Shown here piece by piece: positions 26,489 through 33,926 of a DNA stretch of 41,226 bases (position 1 is the first letter of the stretch; every line of letters begins with the position of its first letter). The stretch is from an uncultured Synergistales bacterium. Lineage in GTDB: Bacteria > Synergistota > Synergistia > Synergistales > Aminobacteriaceae. The stretch covers positions 1 to 41,226 of the forward strand of contig CAJOEM010000024.1 in assembly GCA_905233725.1 (NCBI GenBank). Reading direction: 5' to 3'. The position numbers and the translations under genes were made by a program. The notes beneath the pieces were generated by a model that searched no databases, was not told the origin of the DNA, and was given only the letters and a program-made list of their open reading frames with translations.

Positions 26489-28153
26489 ATGAGTGATTTT
26501 GAGAAATATAATTTGCGTGTGGAATTGTTGCGCGCAATTTCTGAGCATGGATTTGACAGTCCGATGCCGGTTCAAGATAGCGTTTTGTCTGGCGATTGGC
26601 ATCGGGATTTGATAGTCAGAGCGAGAACTGGTTCGGGGAAAACTCTGGCTTTTTTGTTGCCGCTTTTGAACGAGATGAAGATTGGCGAACGAAAGCCGCA
26701 GATTCTTGTTTTAGCTCCGACACGCGAACTTGCGATGCAGACAGCTGAAGAATCAGAATTTCTCGGGAAATTTTTGCGCATTAACACGGCTTCGTTGGTT
26801 GGCGGCATGGATATTGTTGCGCAGTTGAGAGCGTTAAAGCACGGTGCAGCAGTTGTTGTCGGAACACCCGGGCGAGTTCGTGATCATGTTGAGCGCGGAA
26901 GTTTTGACACGAGTGAAATTCACAGCGTAGTTCTTGACGAGGGCGACTTGATGCTGGACATGGGATTTCGCGAGGAGCTTGAGGCGATTCTGGATTCGAT
27001 CCCGGATTTTGATAAGCGCCGGCGCTGGTTATTTTCTGCTACGATGCCCGATGATGTGAAGGAACTTGCAAGTAATTATCTGCGCGATCCCGTGACGATT
27101 TCCCTGACCGAGGAAGGCGAGCAACATGAAGATATTTTGCACAGAGTTTACAAGATCCCGTCGAATAAGCGTTTTGAAGGTCTGGTAGATATTTTGCTCT
27201 GGGAACACCCGTCGAGAAGCCTGGTTTTTTGTCACACGAAAATGGAGTCGATTGAGATTGCGCAAAAATTACAGGATCACGGATTCAGTGCTGCAGCTCT
27301 TCAGGGAGACATGACTCAGGGCGAAAGAAACGCTGTCTTGGCGTCGTTCAAGTCTGGTTCTGTGCCGTGTTTGGTAGCGACTAATGTTGCAGCGCGCGGT
27401 CTTGATATTGAGGGCGTAAGTCACGTGATTCAGCTTGGACTTCCTGACGATCGCGAGACGTTTATACACAGAAGCGGCAGAACTGGCAGAGCTGGTCACG
27501 AGGGTGTGAATATAATTTTGCTTTCGCCGCCTGAACTTGGAAGATTTCGCGAGATGCTGAGAAATACGCAAATTCAGCTTGAATGGCGTGACGTGCCGAA
27601 TATCGAGATGATTCGCGGCGCATGGCGTGAGTCAGCAGAACAGGATTTATTCGCAGCGCCGATTGATGAGAATTTTGGCGAATGTGTCGAGTGGGCGAAA
27701 GATTTGTTGACGCGTGCAGAGCCTAGAATCCTGGTTGCGAAGTTGCTGTCGATTTTGGGATCGCGGACTCGTGGCTATAGTCTGGATCGTGAGCTTGAGC
27801 GTGAAATGGCGCGAAGGAATCGCCCGAAAATTTCCGGTCAAATTAGAAATCAGAAGAATGTTGTTAAACTGGAAGCTGCGAGAAAACGTCCCAAAGGCTT
27901 GTTCAAGAAATTTACGCTGAATAACAAGACGCAGAATGTCGGGAAAATTTTGAATGCGCTTTGTACAGCTCTGAAGGTCGAACGCGATGAAGTTGGCGCG
28001 ATAAAGCTGCGTGATAATTCGGTTTTGGTTGAGCTGATGCCGATTGCTGTGTCTAGGCTCGAGCAGGGCAGAGCAGGCTTGTCGAAATTCGGCTTATATC
28101 CGGACGAAGACGAGAACAGGAAACATGCTCACAAGAAATTTCACGGGAAATAA
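26489..28153 (+). CDS. DEAD-box-type RNA helicase with DbpA-like C-terminal domain
   Basis: The 554-residue protein carries the Q motif (FDSPMPVQDSVL), I ARTGSGKT, Ia PTRELAMQ, GG, TPGR, II VVLDEGD, III SATMP, and the C-lobe motifs RSLVFCHTK, TNVAARGLDIEGV and HRSGRTGRAG. Motif II reads DEGD, not DEAD, while the catalytic Asp-Glu and the last Asp are kept. After about 380, a helical linker leads into a basic tail. A region near 475-540 (NVGKILNALCTAL, VGAIKLRDNSVLVEL) resembles the DbpA/CsdA RNA-binding RRM, suggesting a role in ribosome assembly or mRNA turnover. The ATG at 26489 has GAGGGA 11-12 nt upstream. Confidence 0.88.
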   Translation: MSDFEKYNLRVELLRAISEHGFDSPMPVQDSVLSGDWHRDLIVRARTGSGKTLAFLLPLLNEMKIGERKPQILVLAPTRELAMQTAEESEFLGKFLRINTASLVGGMDIVAQLRALKHGAAVVVGTPGRVRDHVERGSFDTSEIHSVVLDEGDLMLDMGFREELEAILDSIPDFDKRRRWLFSATMPDDVKELASNYLRDPVTISLTEEGEQHEDILHRVYKIPSNKRFEGLVDILLWEHPSRSLVFCHTKMESIEIAQKLQDHGFSAAALQGDMTQGERNAVLASFKSGSVPCLVATNVAARGLDIEGVSHVIQLGLPDDRETFIHRSGRTGRAGHEGVNIILLSPPELGRFREMLRNTQIQLEWRDVPNIEMIRGAWRESAEQDLFAAPIDENFGECVEWAKDLLTRAEPRILVAKLLSILGSRTRGYSLDRELEREMARRNRPKISGQIRNQKNVVKLEAARKRPKGLFKKFTLNNKTQNVGKILNALCTALKVERDEVGAIKLRDNSVLVELMPIAVSRLEQGRAGLSKFGLYPDEDENRKHAHKKFHGK

Positions 28154-28200
28154 TATGTTATGATAAATTAAGATAAATTTGCATGAGGGGAGTAATGATC

Positions 28201-29331
28201 ATGTCATATTTAGGCGAAGATATTAAGAAATTGGGCTTCGGCTTGATGCGCTTGCCGAAAGTCGAGGGGGACGATTCGAAAATCGATGTCGAACACGTGA
28301 AGAAAATGGTTGATGCGTTTTTGTCTGCGGGCTTCACGTATTTCGACACGGCCTGGGCATATCAGGGCAGCGAGAACGCTATGAGGCAGGCTTTGATCGA
28401 GCGTTATCCCAGAGAGAAATTTCAGGTTGCGACGAAGAATGCTGCGTGGATAAATTGCAAAACTCGCGAAGATGCCATAGCTCAATACGAGACTTCACTG
28501 AAGCAATCCGGCGCGGGATATTTTGATTTTTATTTGCTGCATAATCTCGGCGAACACAGGACGAAGTTTTTCGATGATTTTGACCTGTGGAATTATTTTC
28601 TCGATGAGAAACGCAAAGGCAAGATCAAGCATTTAGGCTTCTCGTTTCATTCAACGCCTGAAGAACTTGAGGATATTTTGCAGGCTCATCCTGAAGCGGA
28701 ATTTGTACAGTTGCAGATTAATTACGCAGATTGGGAGAATCCAGCGATTCAGTCCAGAGCATGTTACGAGATCGCGCGCAAGTATAACAAGCCTGTGATT
28801 ATCATGGAGCCTGTGAAAGGTGGAAATTTGGCTAATCCGCCGGAGACTGTAGCGAAAATTTTCAAGGCAGCAGATCCTAATGCGTCGTGCGCGTCGTGGG
28901 CGATAAAATTTGCCGCGAGTCTTGATGGAGTCATAACGGTTTTGTCCGGAATGTCAAATCTTGAGCAAATGCAGGATAATTTGTCGTTCATGAAGGATTT
29001 CAAGAAGCTTAGTGATTCAGAAATGCAAGTTATCGAGAATGCGCGTGCAGAACTTGCAAAGATTCCTGTTATTCCGTGTACGACTTGTGATTATTGCGCG
29101 AAAGTCTGTCCGATGGAGATTGGAATTTCTGGATCATTTACGGCGCTGAACATGTACACGCTTTATAAAAATCTTGAGGGTGCGAAATTTCAGGAGGGCT
29201 GGCTGGTCGCAGGACACGGACGCAAACACGCGAATGAATGTGTGAAGTGTGGAGCATGTGAGGAAGCTTGTCCGCAGCATATTCACATTCGCGATGAGTT
29301 GGACAGAGTAGTTGAGACGTTTGGCTTTTGA
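28201..29331 (+). CDS. Aldo/keto reductase with C-terminal 4Fe-4S ferredoxin domain
   Basis: The protein has 376 residues. A TIM-barrel aldo/keto reductase occupies 1-270: LGFGLMRLP, FDTAWAYQGSENAMRQAL (catalytic Asp/Tyr), ATKNAAW (Lys), YLLHNLGEH and the cofactor segment VLSGMSNLEQMQDN. The C-terminus carries Cys clusters CTTCDYCAKVCP and CVKCGACEEACP, which would bind one or two 4Fe-4S clusters, as in a family common in anaerobes. Electrons could pass between NAD(P)H or substrate and ferredoxin (inference). GAGGGGAG 8 nt before ATG 28201 fixes the start; earlier in-frame ATGs at 28183 and 28195 overlap or crowd that site. Confidence 0.92.
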   Translation: MSYLGEDIKKLGFGLMRLPKVEGDDSKIDVEHVKKMVDAFLSAGFTYFDTAWAYQGSENAMRQALIERYPREKFQVATKNAAWINCKTREDAIAQYETSLKQSGAGYFDFYLLHNLGEHRTKFFDDFDLWNYFLDEKRKGKIKHLGFSFHSTPEELEDILQAHPEAEFVQLQINYADWENPAIQSRACYEIARKYNKPVIIMEPVKGGNLANPPETVAKIFKAADPNASCASWAIKFAASLDGVITVLSGMSNLEQMQDNLSFMKDFKKLSDSEMQVIENARAELAKIPVIPCTTCDYCAKVCPMEIGISGSFTALNMYTLYKNLEGAKFQEGWLVAGHGRKHANECVKCGACEEACPQHIHIRDELDRVVETFGF

Positions 29332-29384
29332 TGCTAGAATAATATTCCTGTGAAAATTTAGCAAAAGATTTGGAGGCGCAGATT

Positions 29385-29810
29385 ATGATTTTCAATGCAA
29401 CGAATATTATTGCAAAGGCGTTTGAGGAAGCTAATCTAAAGTGCGAGATACGTGAGCTTGGCGATTATTCATTTGTTGAGACCGGATTTTCGGGAGATAA
29501 TTGTACGTTTAAGCTGCGTTTTTTTTCGACTGATAACGACAATGATGTTAAAGTACTAACGGAAGAATTTGCGAAGTATCCTGAGGATAAGCTTGAAGAA
29601 GGCTATGTTGTTATGAATGAACTTTCGCGTAAGTATAGGTATCTCAAGTTTACGCTGGATAAGGATGACGGAGCAGTGAGTGCGCAGTATGATTTTCCGG
29701 TTGCTTTGCCAGAAGAAGCGCTCGGTAAAGTTGCCATAGAGTTTGCAATTCGCTTTTCAAAAATTATTGATGACGCGTACCCGCAGATTATGAGATCTAT
29801 TTGGCAATAA
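29385..29810 (+). CDS. YbjN-like protein
   Basis: The 141-residue acidic, soluble protein has the alternating beta/alpha pattern of YbjN/type III secretion chaperone-like folds (VETGFSGDNCTFKLRFFSTDND, then YVVMNELSRKYRYLKFTLDKDDGAVSAQYDFPV). These are thought to be small regulatory or chaperone-like proteins; no enzymatic motif is seen. GGAGG 8 nt before ATG 29385 sets the start. It lies between the aldo/keto reductase and cobS, with short gaps. Confidence 0.6.
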   Translation: MIFNATNIIAKAFEEANLKCEIRELGDYSFVETGFSGDNCTFKLRFFSTDNDNDVKVLTEEFAKYPEDKLEEGYVVMNELSRKYRYLKFTLDKDDGAVSAQYDFPVALPEEALGKVAIEFAIRFSKIIDDAYPQIMRSIWQ

Positions 29811-29833
29811 TTAATAGCGAGATGTTTTAAGCG

Positions 29834-30616
29834 TTGAGAAAATTGAGATATATGATTTTACGGGTTAGTTCGAGAATGATTCGGGCTGCCCGTTTTTTTT
29901 TGAGAGCGTTTGTGATAGGCATTGAGTTTTTAAGCATAATTCCGCTTTGGAAATTTCCGGATTGGGATTGCGATAATTTGCGATATTTCTGCGCAGTGAT
30001 CCCAGTTGTTGGCATTGTGATTGGGATTTTCTGGGGAATTGCGTTTTTCACGCTGAGTTATTTCGCGAGCTATTCGGGTATTTTTCGCGGAATATTAATG
30101 ACGATTTTCACGCTGGGATTTACTGGCGGAGTTCACATGGATGGCTTGATTGACACGAGTGACGCAATATTTTCGCATCGGGATTTGTCGCGGCGTTTGG
30201 AAATTCTGAGTGATTCGCACGTTGGAGCGTTCGGCGTAATTTCTTGTGTAGTGATTTTGATTTTGAAGGCTGGAATATTCGGCGAGATATTTTCGCGTAA
30301 TTCTGGAATTTTTCGAGTAATTATGATTCCGGTTTTTTCGAGATTGGGAGCTGCGTATTTGCTGAATAATCTTGAATTTGCAAAGAGTGACGGATTAGCG
30401 AAAATTTTGGGGAGTGCGCGAGTTCGCAGTGATAATATTTTCTTGGGAATATTCGCGCTTGTTTTGGGAATTTGCGATTGTAGAATTTTTTTCGTGTTTG
30501 TGCTAGCGTTAATATTTTGGCGGCGAGTTTGCGTTAGAAAATTTTGCGGCATAACTGGAGATTTAATCGGAGCGTTTATCGAGATTTCAGAGGTCGTGAT
30601 GTTGTTTTGCATTTGA
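29834..30616 (+). CDS. cobS: Adenosylcobinamide-GDP ribazoletransferase
   Basis: The integral membrane enzyme (260 residues from TTG 29834) joins adenosylcobinamide-GDP and alpha-ribazole, the final assembly step of cobalamin. Motifs are GFTGGVHMDGLIDTSDA (metal/phosphate-binding Asp), RRLEILSDSHVGAFGV, and the C-terminal GITGDLIGAFIEISEVVML. About six hydrophobic segments are visible. The start is uncertain: no good ribosome site is seen, and ATG 29852 or ATG 29876 (giving MIRAARFFLRAF) would fit the family's N-terminus as well. It overlaps the cobU-like gene by 10 nt. Confidence 0.88.
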   Translation: MRKLRYMILRVSSRMIRAARFFLRAFVIGIEFLSIIPLWKFPDWDCDNLRYFCAVIPVVGIVIGIFWGIAFFTLSYFASYSGIFRGILMTIFTLGFTGGVHMDGLIDTSDAIFSHRDLSRRLEILSDSHVGAFGVISCVVILILKAGIFGEIFSRNSGIFRVIMIPVFSRLGAAYLLNNLEFAKSDGLAKILGSARVRSDNIFLGIFALVLGICDCRIFFVFVLALIFWRRVCVRKFCGITGDLIGAFIEISEVVMLFCI

Positions 30617-30987
30617 TAATTGGCGGGCGATACATGGGGAAGCGAAATTACGCTGAGAGACTTTACGGGGAATTTTCGCGTGATGAGATTTGCGATTGTG
30701 ATTCTGGCATTGACTTTTTCGGGAAAAAGCTGCTTTTGAATTTGCACTTGGGGATCAGGAATTTGATGCTGAACGGGATAAATGCTCATGAGTTTTTCGC
30801 GGATAATATTTCCAGTTTGCGAGATTGCGTGATAATTGGCGATGAGATTTCGTCTGGCGTGATTCCGATTGAGAAGTTTGAGCGTGATTGGCGTGACGAG
30901 ACGGGCAAAATTTACCAGTTTTTGTCGAGTGAAGCTGATATAGTAGACAGAGTTTGGGCAGGATTGGCGATCAGGCTGAAAGGTTGA
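30607..30987 (+). CDS. Degenerate CobU-like protein (adenosylcobinamide kinase family)
   Basis: The product is about 126 residues, against 170-190 for CobU. The N-terminus LHLIIGGRYMGKRNYAERLYG stands where CobU has GGARSGKSxxAE; the phosphate-binding Ser/Thr of the P-loop is Arg. The C-terminus IGDEISSGVIPIEKFERDWRDETGKIYQFLSSEADIVDRVWAGLAIRLK aligns well with the CobU end (NEVGxGIVP, RDxxGxxNQxxA, GxPxxLK). The middle region that carries the guanylylated His and the RHxxxRPxxWxTxE segment is missing. It overlaps cobS. It is probably inactive as a kinase/guanylyltransferase, or re-purposed. TTG 30607 is my start, with AGAGGT 13 nt upstream; alternatives are possible. Confidence 0.7.
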   Translation: MHLIIGGRYMGKRNYAERLYGEFSRDEICDCDSGIDFFGKKLLLNLHLGIRNLMLNGINAHEFFADNISSLRDCVIIGDEISSGVIPIEKFERDWRDETGKIYQFLSSEADIVDRVWAGLAIRLKG

Positions 30988-31000
30988 GAGGTGAGATTTT

Positions 31001-31786
31001 TTGAAGTACGTGTTTTTCGACATAGACAGCACGTTAGTTAGTCATGTGAACGGCGCGCATATTCCGCACGCAACACGCGAGGCGCTTAGACTGCTGAAGT
31101 TGAACGGACATGTTCCGGCGATTGCGACAGGTCGAGGAGGATTTTTGTCGCAGATTACGGCGCGGGAATTTGGCATAGATATGCTGGTGTGTTCTGGAGG
31201 CGCAGAAATTTTTCACAATGGCGAGAGAATTTTCACGCGATATTTGTGCGACGATGTTTTGAATGAATTTGTTATGATTGCGCGGAAATTTCCGGAAGTT
31301 TCTGCTGCACTTGATGAGAAATATTTGTACACGGATATAAAGTTCGAGGATTTTCGGGAATATTTTAACAGTCAGGCTGGCTATGATTGTTTTCGCCCGT
31401 TGAGTGACCTGCGACGCGCGATAATTTGCTATATCATGTTGCCGCCGGAGAAAATAGATTCTGCCTACGGATTTTTTTTCGCGGGAAATTCTGATTCGAG
31501 GATAACGCTGGAATTGATGCGAAATTTTGTCGAGGCCCGTGCGCTGAACATGACGAAATGGCACGGAATTGAATTTGCTGTTGAACGCGCTGGTGGAAAA
31601 GTCTCGGACGTGATCGCTTTTGGCGACGGTGCAAACGATGTTGATATGTTGCGTAATGCGCCGATTGGAGTTGCTGTGAAAAGATCGCATGAACTTGCGC
31701 GGGAGGCTGCGGATTTTGTTTCGGAAGATATTGACGACGGAGGAATTTTGAAAGCTTGCCGGGACTTGGGGCTTGTGAAAATCTGA
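31001..31786 (+). CDS. HAD-superfamily phosphatase (Cof/IIB type)
   Basis: The 261-residue hydrolase has motif I FFDIDSTLV (nucleophile Asp near residue 7), motif II in AIATGRGG, a IIB cap domain in the middle, and motif IV AFGDGANDVDMLRNAPIGVAVKRS. Such enzymes dephosphorylate sugar phosphates, nucleotides or cofactor intermediates; the substrate cannot be told. The second catalytic residue position is Ser (DxDST). The start is TTG 31001 with GAGGTGAG upstream. It lies 13 bp after the cobU-like gene. Confidence 0.88.
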   Translation: MKYVFFDIDSTLVSHVNGAHIPHATREALRLLKLNGHVPAIATGRGGFLSQITAREFGIDMLVCSGGAEIFHNGERIFTRYLCDDVLNEFVMIARKFPEVSAALDEKYLYTDIKFEDFREYFNSQAGYDCFRPLSDLRRAIICYIMLPPEKIDSAYGFFFAGNSDSRITLELMRNFVEARALNMTKWHGIEFAVERAGGKVSDVIAFGDGANDVDMLRNAPIGVAVKRSHELAREAADFVSEDIDDGGILKACRDLGLVKI

Positions 31787-31792
31787 GCGTGC

Positions 31793-31818
31793 TGTGATAT
31801 ATTGTGATAAATGTGATA
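31793..31818. repeat. Three direct repeats TGTGATA
   Basis: TGTGATA occurs at 31793-31799, 31803-31809 and 31812-31818, about one helical turn apart. They overlap the extended -10 of the putative plus-strand RNA and could be an operator (inference). Confidence 0.45.
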
Positions 31819-31822
31819 AAAT
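31814..31822 (+). promoter_or_regulatory. Extended -10 promoter for a plus-strand RNA
   Basis: TGA-TAAAAT gives an extended -10 pointing toward the small peptide gene on the other strand, with a start near 31829. No -35 is recognisable. Confidence 0.4.
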
Positions 31823-31828
31823 GGGAGC

Positions 31829-31976
31829 CACGAAGGGGAATGGTTCCCTTTGATTGGTATATTCACCCGTCTATCGGGATAACAAGTCCAGTATTAACTG
31901 AAACAAGCTAAACAAATAGTAGAGAGCAGTGATGAGGAGATTAACCTTTGCCAGGATATCCCACCACTGCTCTTTT
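31829..31976 (+). ncRNA. Putative antisense RNA to the small peptide mRNA
   Basis: A plus-strand transcript from the promoter at 31814 would run through the 3' half of the minus-strand small gene. It would reach a 9-bp perfect stem (31923-31931 with 31965-31973) ended by TTTT, giving about 148 nt. There is no plausible ORF in it with a ribosome site. The arrangement mimics type I antitoxin RNAs that overlap the toxin 3' end. The 33-nt loop and short T run make the terminator uncertain. Confidence 0.35.
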
Positions 31977-32014
31977 CGAGTGCGTTTACGGTTAGATTTC
32001 TTCTTCTTCGCCAT
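31871..32014 (-). CDS. 47-residue basic/hydrophobic peptide, possible type I toxin
   Basis: ATG 32014 to TAG 31873 encodes 47 residues. The first 14 are very basic (MAKKKKSNRKRTRK). Then comes EQWWDIL, a hydrophobic helix of about 22 residues rich in Leu, Ile, Tyr and Phe (about 24-45), and a final Arg. AAGGTGA at 32025-32019 is a good ribosome site 4 nt before the ATG. It is preceded by its own extended -10 promoter and a 24-codon leaderless ORF. The composition fits small membrane-acting type I toxins or a small membrane anchor. I know no homologue with certainty. The gene is too short to be found by ordinary length cut-offs. Confidence 0.6.
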   Translation of the reverse strand: MAKKKKSNRKRTRKEQWWDILAKVNLLITALYYLFSLFQLILDLLSR

Positions 32015-32018
32015 AACT

Positions 32019-32093
32019 TCACCTTATTTCTGCAGGGTAAGGACTAACCCGTTCAAGGCGAGCCCCCGTCAAACTCACCGGGCACCCCTTCAT
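32019..32093 (-). CDS. 24-codon leaderless upstream ORF / leader of the small peptide
   Basis: ATG 32093 lies 7 nt after TATAAT, at the expected transcription start, and opens a 24-codon frame (MKGCPVSLTG... ending PAEIR). Its TGA is the last three bases of the AAGGTGA ribosome site of the 47-residue peptide. Translation of the leader would thus end on top of the downstream initiation site, suggesting coupling. The segment is also unusually GC-rich and structured: GGTGAG (32079-32074) can pair with CTCGCC (32062-32057). Alternatively TCGCCTT (32061-32055) can pair with AAGGTGA. It may be a regulatory RNA leader rather than a translated gene. Confidence 0.4.
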   Translation of the reverse strand: MKGCPVSLTGARLERVSPYPAEIR

Positions 32094-32100
32094 GGAAAGT

Positions 32101-32109
32101 ATTATAGCA
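32101..32109 (-). promoter_or_regulatory. Extended -10 promoter of the small peptide locus
   Basis: On the minus strand TGC-TATAAT (TATAAT at 32106-32101) is a consensus extended -10, 7 nt before ATG 32093. It is divergent from, and about 40 bp away from, the hrcA promoter. Confidence 0.65.
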
Positions 32110-32148
32110 GAATGATTTTGTGTGCGGAAAAATTTTTTCGAATCACTA

Positions 32149-32177
32149 TTGACAATTTCGGGAGTGTCTGCTAACCT
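32149..32177 (+). promoter_or_regulatory. Promoter of hrcA-grpE-dnaK
   Basis: TTGACA (32149-32154), a 17-bp spacer and TAACCT preceded by TGC (extended -10) put the start near 32184, just before the CIRCE element. Confidence 0.75.
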
Positions 32178-32199
32178 TGTCAACGTTTGAAATAAAGTA

Positions 32200-32226
32200 C
32201 TATCACTCGTTAATAGAGAGTGCTAA
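32200..32226 (+). promoter_or_regulatory. CIRCE operator (HrcA binding site)
   Basis: The left arm CTATCACTC (32200-32208), a 9-bp spacer and the right arm GAGTGCTAA (32218-32226) match the CIRCE consensus; the right arm is perfect and the left arm has three mismatches. Its position in the 5' leader of hrcA indicates autoregulated heat-shock control. Confidence 0.88.
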
Positions 32227-32270
32227 AACAAGATTACAATCAATAGGATCAGGAGGTGAGTTTTGATATT

Positions 32271-33275
32271 ATGACAGACAGACAGTTGAGCATAATTCTC
32301 GCGGTTGTTTACGAGTACATAAAGACCGGTGAGCCAGCAGGTTCAAGAACAATCACGAAGAAATATATTCGAGGGCTGAGTCCGGCAACGATTCGCAACG
32401 AGATGGCAGATTTAGAAGAAATGGGTTATTTCTACCAGCCGCACGCGTCGTCAGGAAGATTGCCTACAGCCAGGGCGTATCGTGTTTATGTTGACTCGGT
32501 CACGACAAGAGCACGCAATCATTCACGCGAGGTCGATGATATTAAGAAAGAGCTAATCGGCCGCAGAAGTGGGATCGAAGATTTGTTGAACAACGTCACT
32601 CACCTTCTTGCAAGATTGACGAGTTGTGTCGCAGTTGCTGCCGTCTCAAGTTTAGATGACACGGAAATCAGAAATATAGATTTGCTCTTGATGGGCGGAA
32701 ATAATATTCTGGCTCTAATAGTTCTGAAGGGCGGACTTGTTCATCATTCGCAGTTCACGCTGCCGTATGAAGTTGATCCGCAAGCTCTTGAGGAACTAGT
32801 TCGAAGAATTAACACGATTGCGGCGGGGCATTCATGGAGCGAAGTTCGTGAGGTTCTGTACCAGTATGTTTCGGTCGGTCTCGAGGAAGCTGAGGCATCA
32901 TGCAAAGCAGCGTTGAGGGAAGTCGATAATTTCCTGACACAGCAGAATTACAGGTTCTTCAGTTCGGGAGCAAGACAGATTTTGACACTGCCGCATTTTC
33001 AGGCGTTGTCGCGATTGCAGGCCGTGCTGAGTTTGCTGGAGCAGGAGAAGCCGCTAGCTCGAATGGTCGAGAAATGCAAACAGAGTTCGAACTTGAAAAT
33101 TTCTCTCGGCGATGAAAACGAAACTGAGGGAATGCAGGATAACGCGATGATTTTGATCCCGGCACGCGCGCATCAACAGAAAGCAGTCTTGGGATTGATT
33201 GGCCCGTTGAGAATGGATTACGAGAAATCGATTAACGTTCTTGAAGCAGTTGTCGAAGCATTGGACGAGGATTGA
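32271..33275 (+). CDS. hrcA: Heat-inducible transcription repressor HrcA
   Basis: The 334-residue repressor binds CIRCE and blocks the chaperone operon until misfolded protein titrates GroEL away. The N-terminal winged helix (MTDRQLSIILAVVYEYIKTGEPAGSRTI, SPATIRNEMADLEEMGYFYQPHASSGRLPTARAYR) is diagnostic. The C-terminal GAF-like domain contains IGPLRMDYEKSINVLEAV. The frame is open from GTG 32256, but that codon overlaps the AGGAGGT site, which serves ATG 32271. Confidence 0.95.
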   Translation: MTDRQLSIILAVVYEYIKTGEPAGSRTITKKYIRGLSPATIRNEMADLEEMGYFYQPHASSGRLPTARAYRVYVDSVTTRARNHSREVDDIKKELIGRRSGIEDLLNNVTHLLARLTSCVAVAAVSSLDDTEIRNIDLLLMGGNNILALIVLKGGLVHHSQFTLPYEVDPQALEELVRRINTIAAGHSWSEVREVLYQYVSVGLEEAEASCKAALREVDNFLTQQNYRFFSSGARQILTLPHFQALSRLQAVLSLLEQEKPLARMVEKCKQSSNLKISLGDENETEGMQDNAMILIPARAHQQKAVLGLIGPLRMDYEKSINVLEAVVEALDED

Positions 33276-33309
33276 TTGATTAGCAAAAATTTTTCAGGAG
33301 GTGAAGATT

Positions 33310-33870
33310 TTGGAGGAAAACGAAAATTTATTAAACGAAGAATCTGTAGAAGCTGTTTCGGGAAATGAAAATGAGAATGAATCTGAGGAACTGGAAAATT
33401 CACAACAAGCTTCAGGTTCGGAACTTGAGTCGAAAATCAAGCAGCTTGAGAATGAATTGGCGTTGTCGCGAGCAGATTTTTATAATTACAGGCAGCGAAT
33501 GTCCAAAGAACGCCTCGAATTACGCAAACATGCTCAGGAGGATTTGATCGTTTCGATATTGCCGGTTCTTGATAATCTTGATCGCGCGCTGAGTGCAGCA
33601 AATTCCGAGGACACTAAGAGCATCGTTACGGGTGTTGACATGGTGAGAAGGCAATTTCTAAGCATTCTCGAAAATTTCGGAGTGAGCATAATCCAGACTG
33701 AGGGCGAAATTTTCAAGCCGGAATTACACGACGCAGCCGCTACTCAGGAAGTTGACGATCCAGAACAAGACGGCAAAATCCTGAACGAGCTTTTGAAAGG
33801 CTACAGGACGAAAGACAAGATTTTAAGACCAGCGCAAGTTATCGTTGGCAAATTATCAAGCGAAAATTAA
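33310..33870 (+). CDS. grpE: Nucleotide exchange factor GrpE
   Basis: The 186-residue co-chaperone releases ADP from DnaK. An acidic Asn/Glu-rich N-terminus precedes the coiled coil (ADFYNYRQRMSKERLELRKHAQEDL). The beta domain has IVTGVDMVRRQFLSILENFGV, FKPELHDAAAT and GYRTKDKILRPAQVIV. AGGAGGTGA directly precedes an in-frame GTG (33301), which is part of that site. TTG 33310, 8 nt after GGAGG, is the better start. Confidence 0.95.
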   Translation: MEENENLLNEESVEAVSGNENENESEELENSQQASGSELESKIKQLENELALSRADFYNYRQRMSKERLELRKHAQEDLIVSILPVLDNLDRALSAANSEDTKSIVTGVDMVRRQFLSILENFGVSIIQTEGEIFKPELHDAAATQEVDDPEQDGKILNELLKGYRTKDKILRPAQVIVGKLSSEN

Positions 33871-33926
33871 TAACACATCACACCACATCAATAATATAAA
33901 TATAAATATATCGGAGGAAAATTATC

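Noticed and set aside
31929-32174. 81-codon plus-strand frame across the small-peptide locus
   Set aside because: It has no ribosome site, Arg/Phe/Cys-rich composition typical of an antisense shadow, and lies opposite the better-supported minus-strand peptide.
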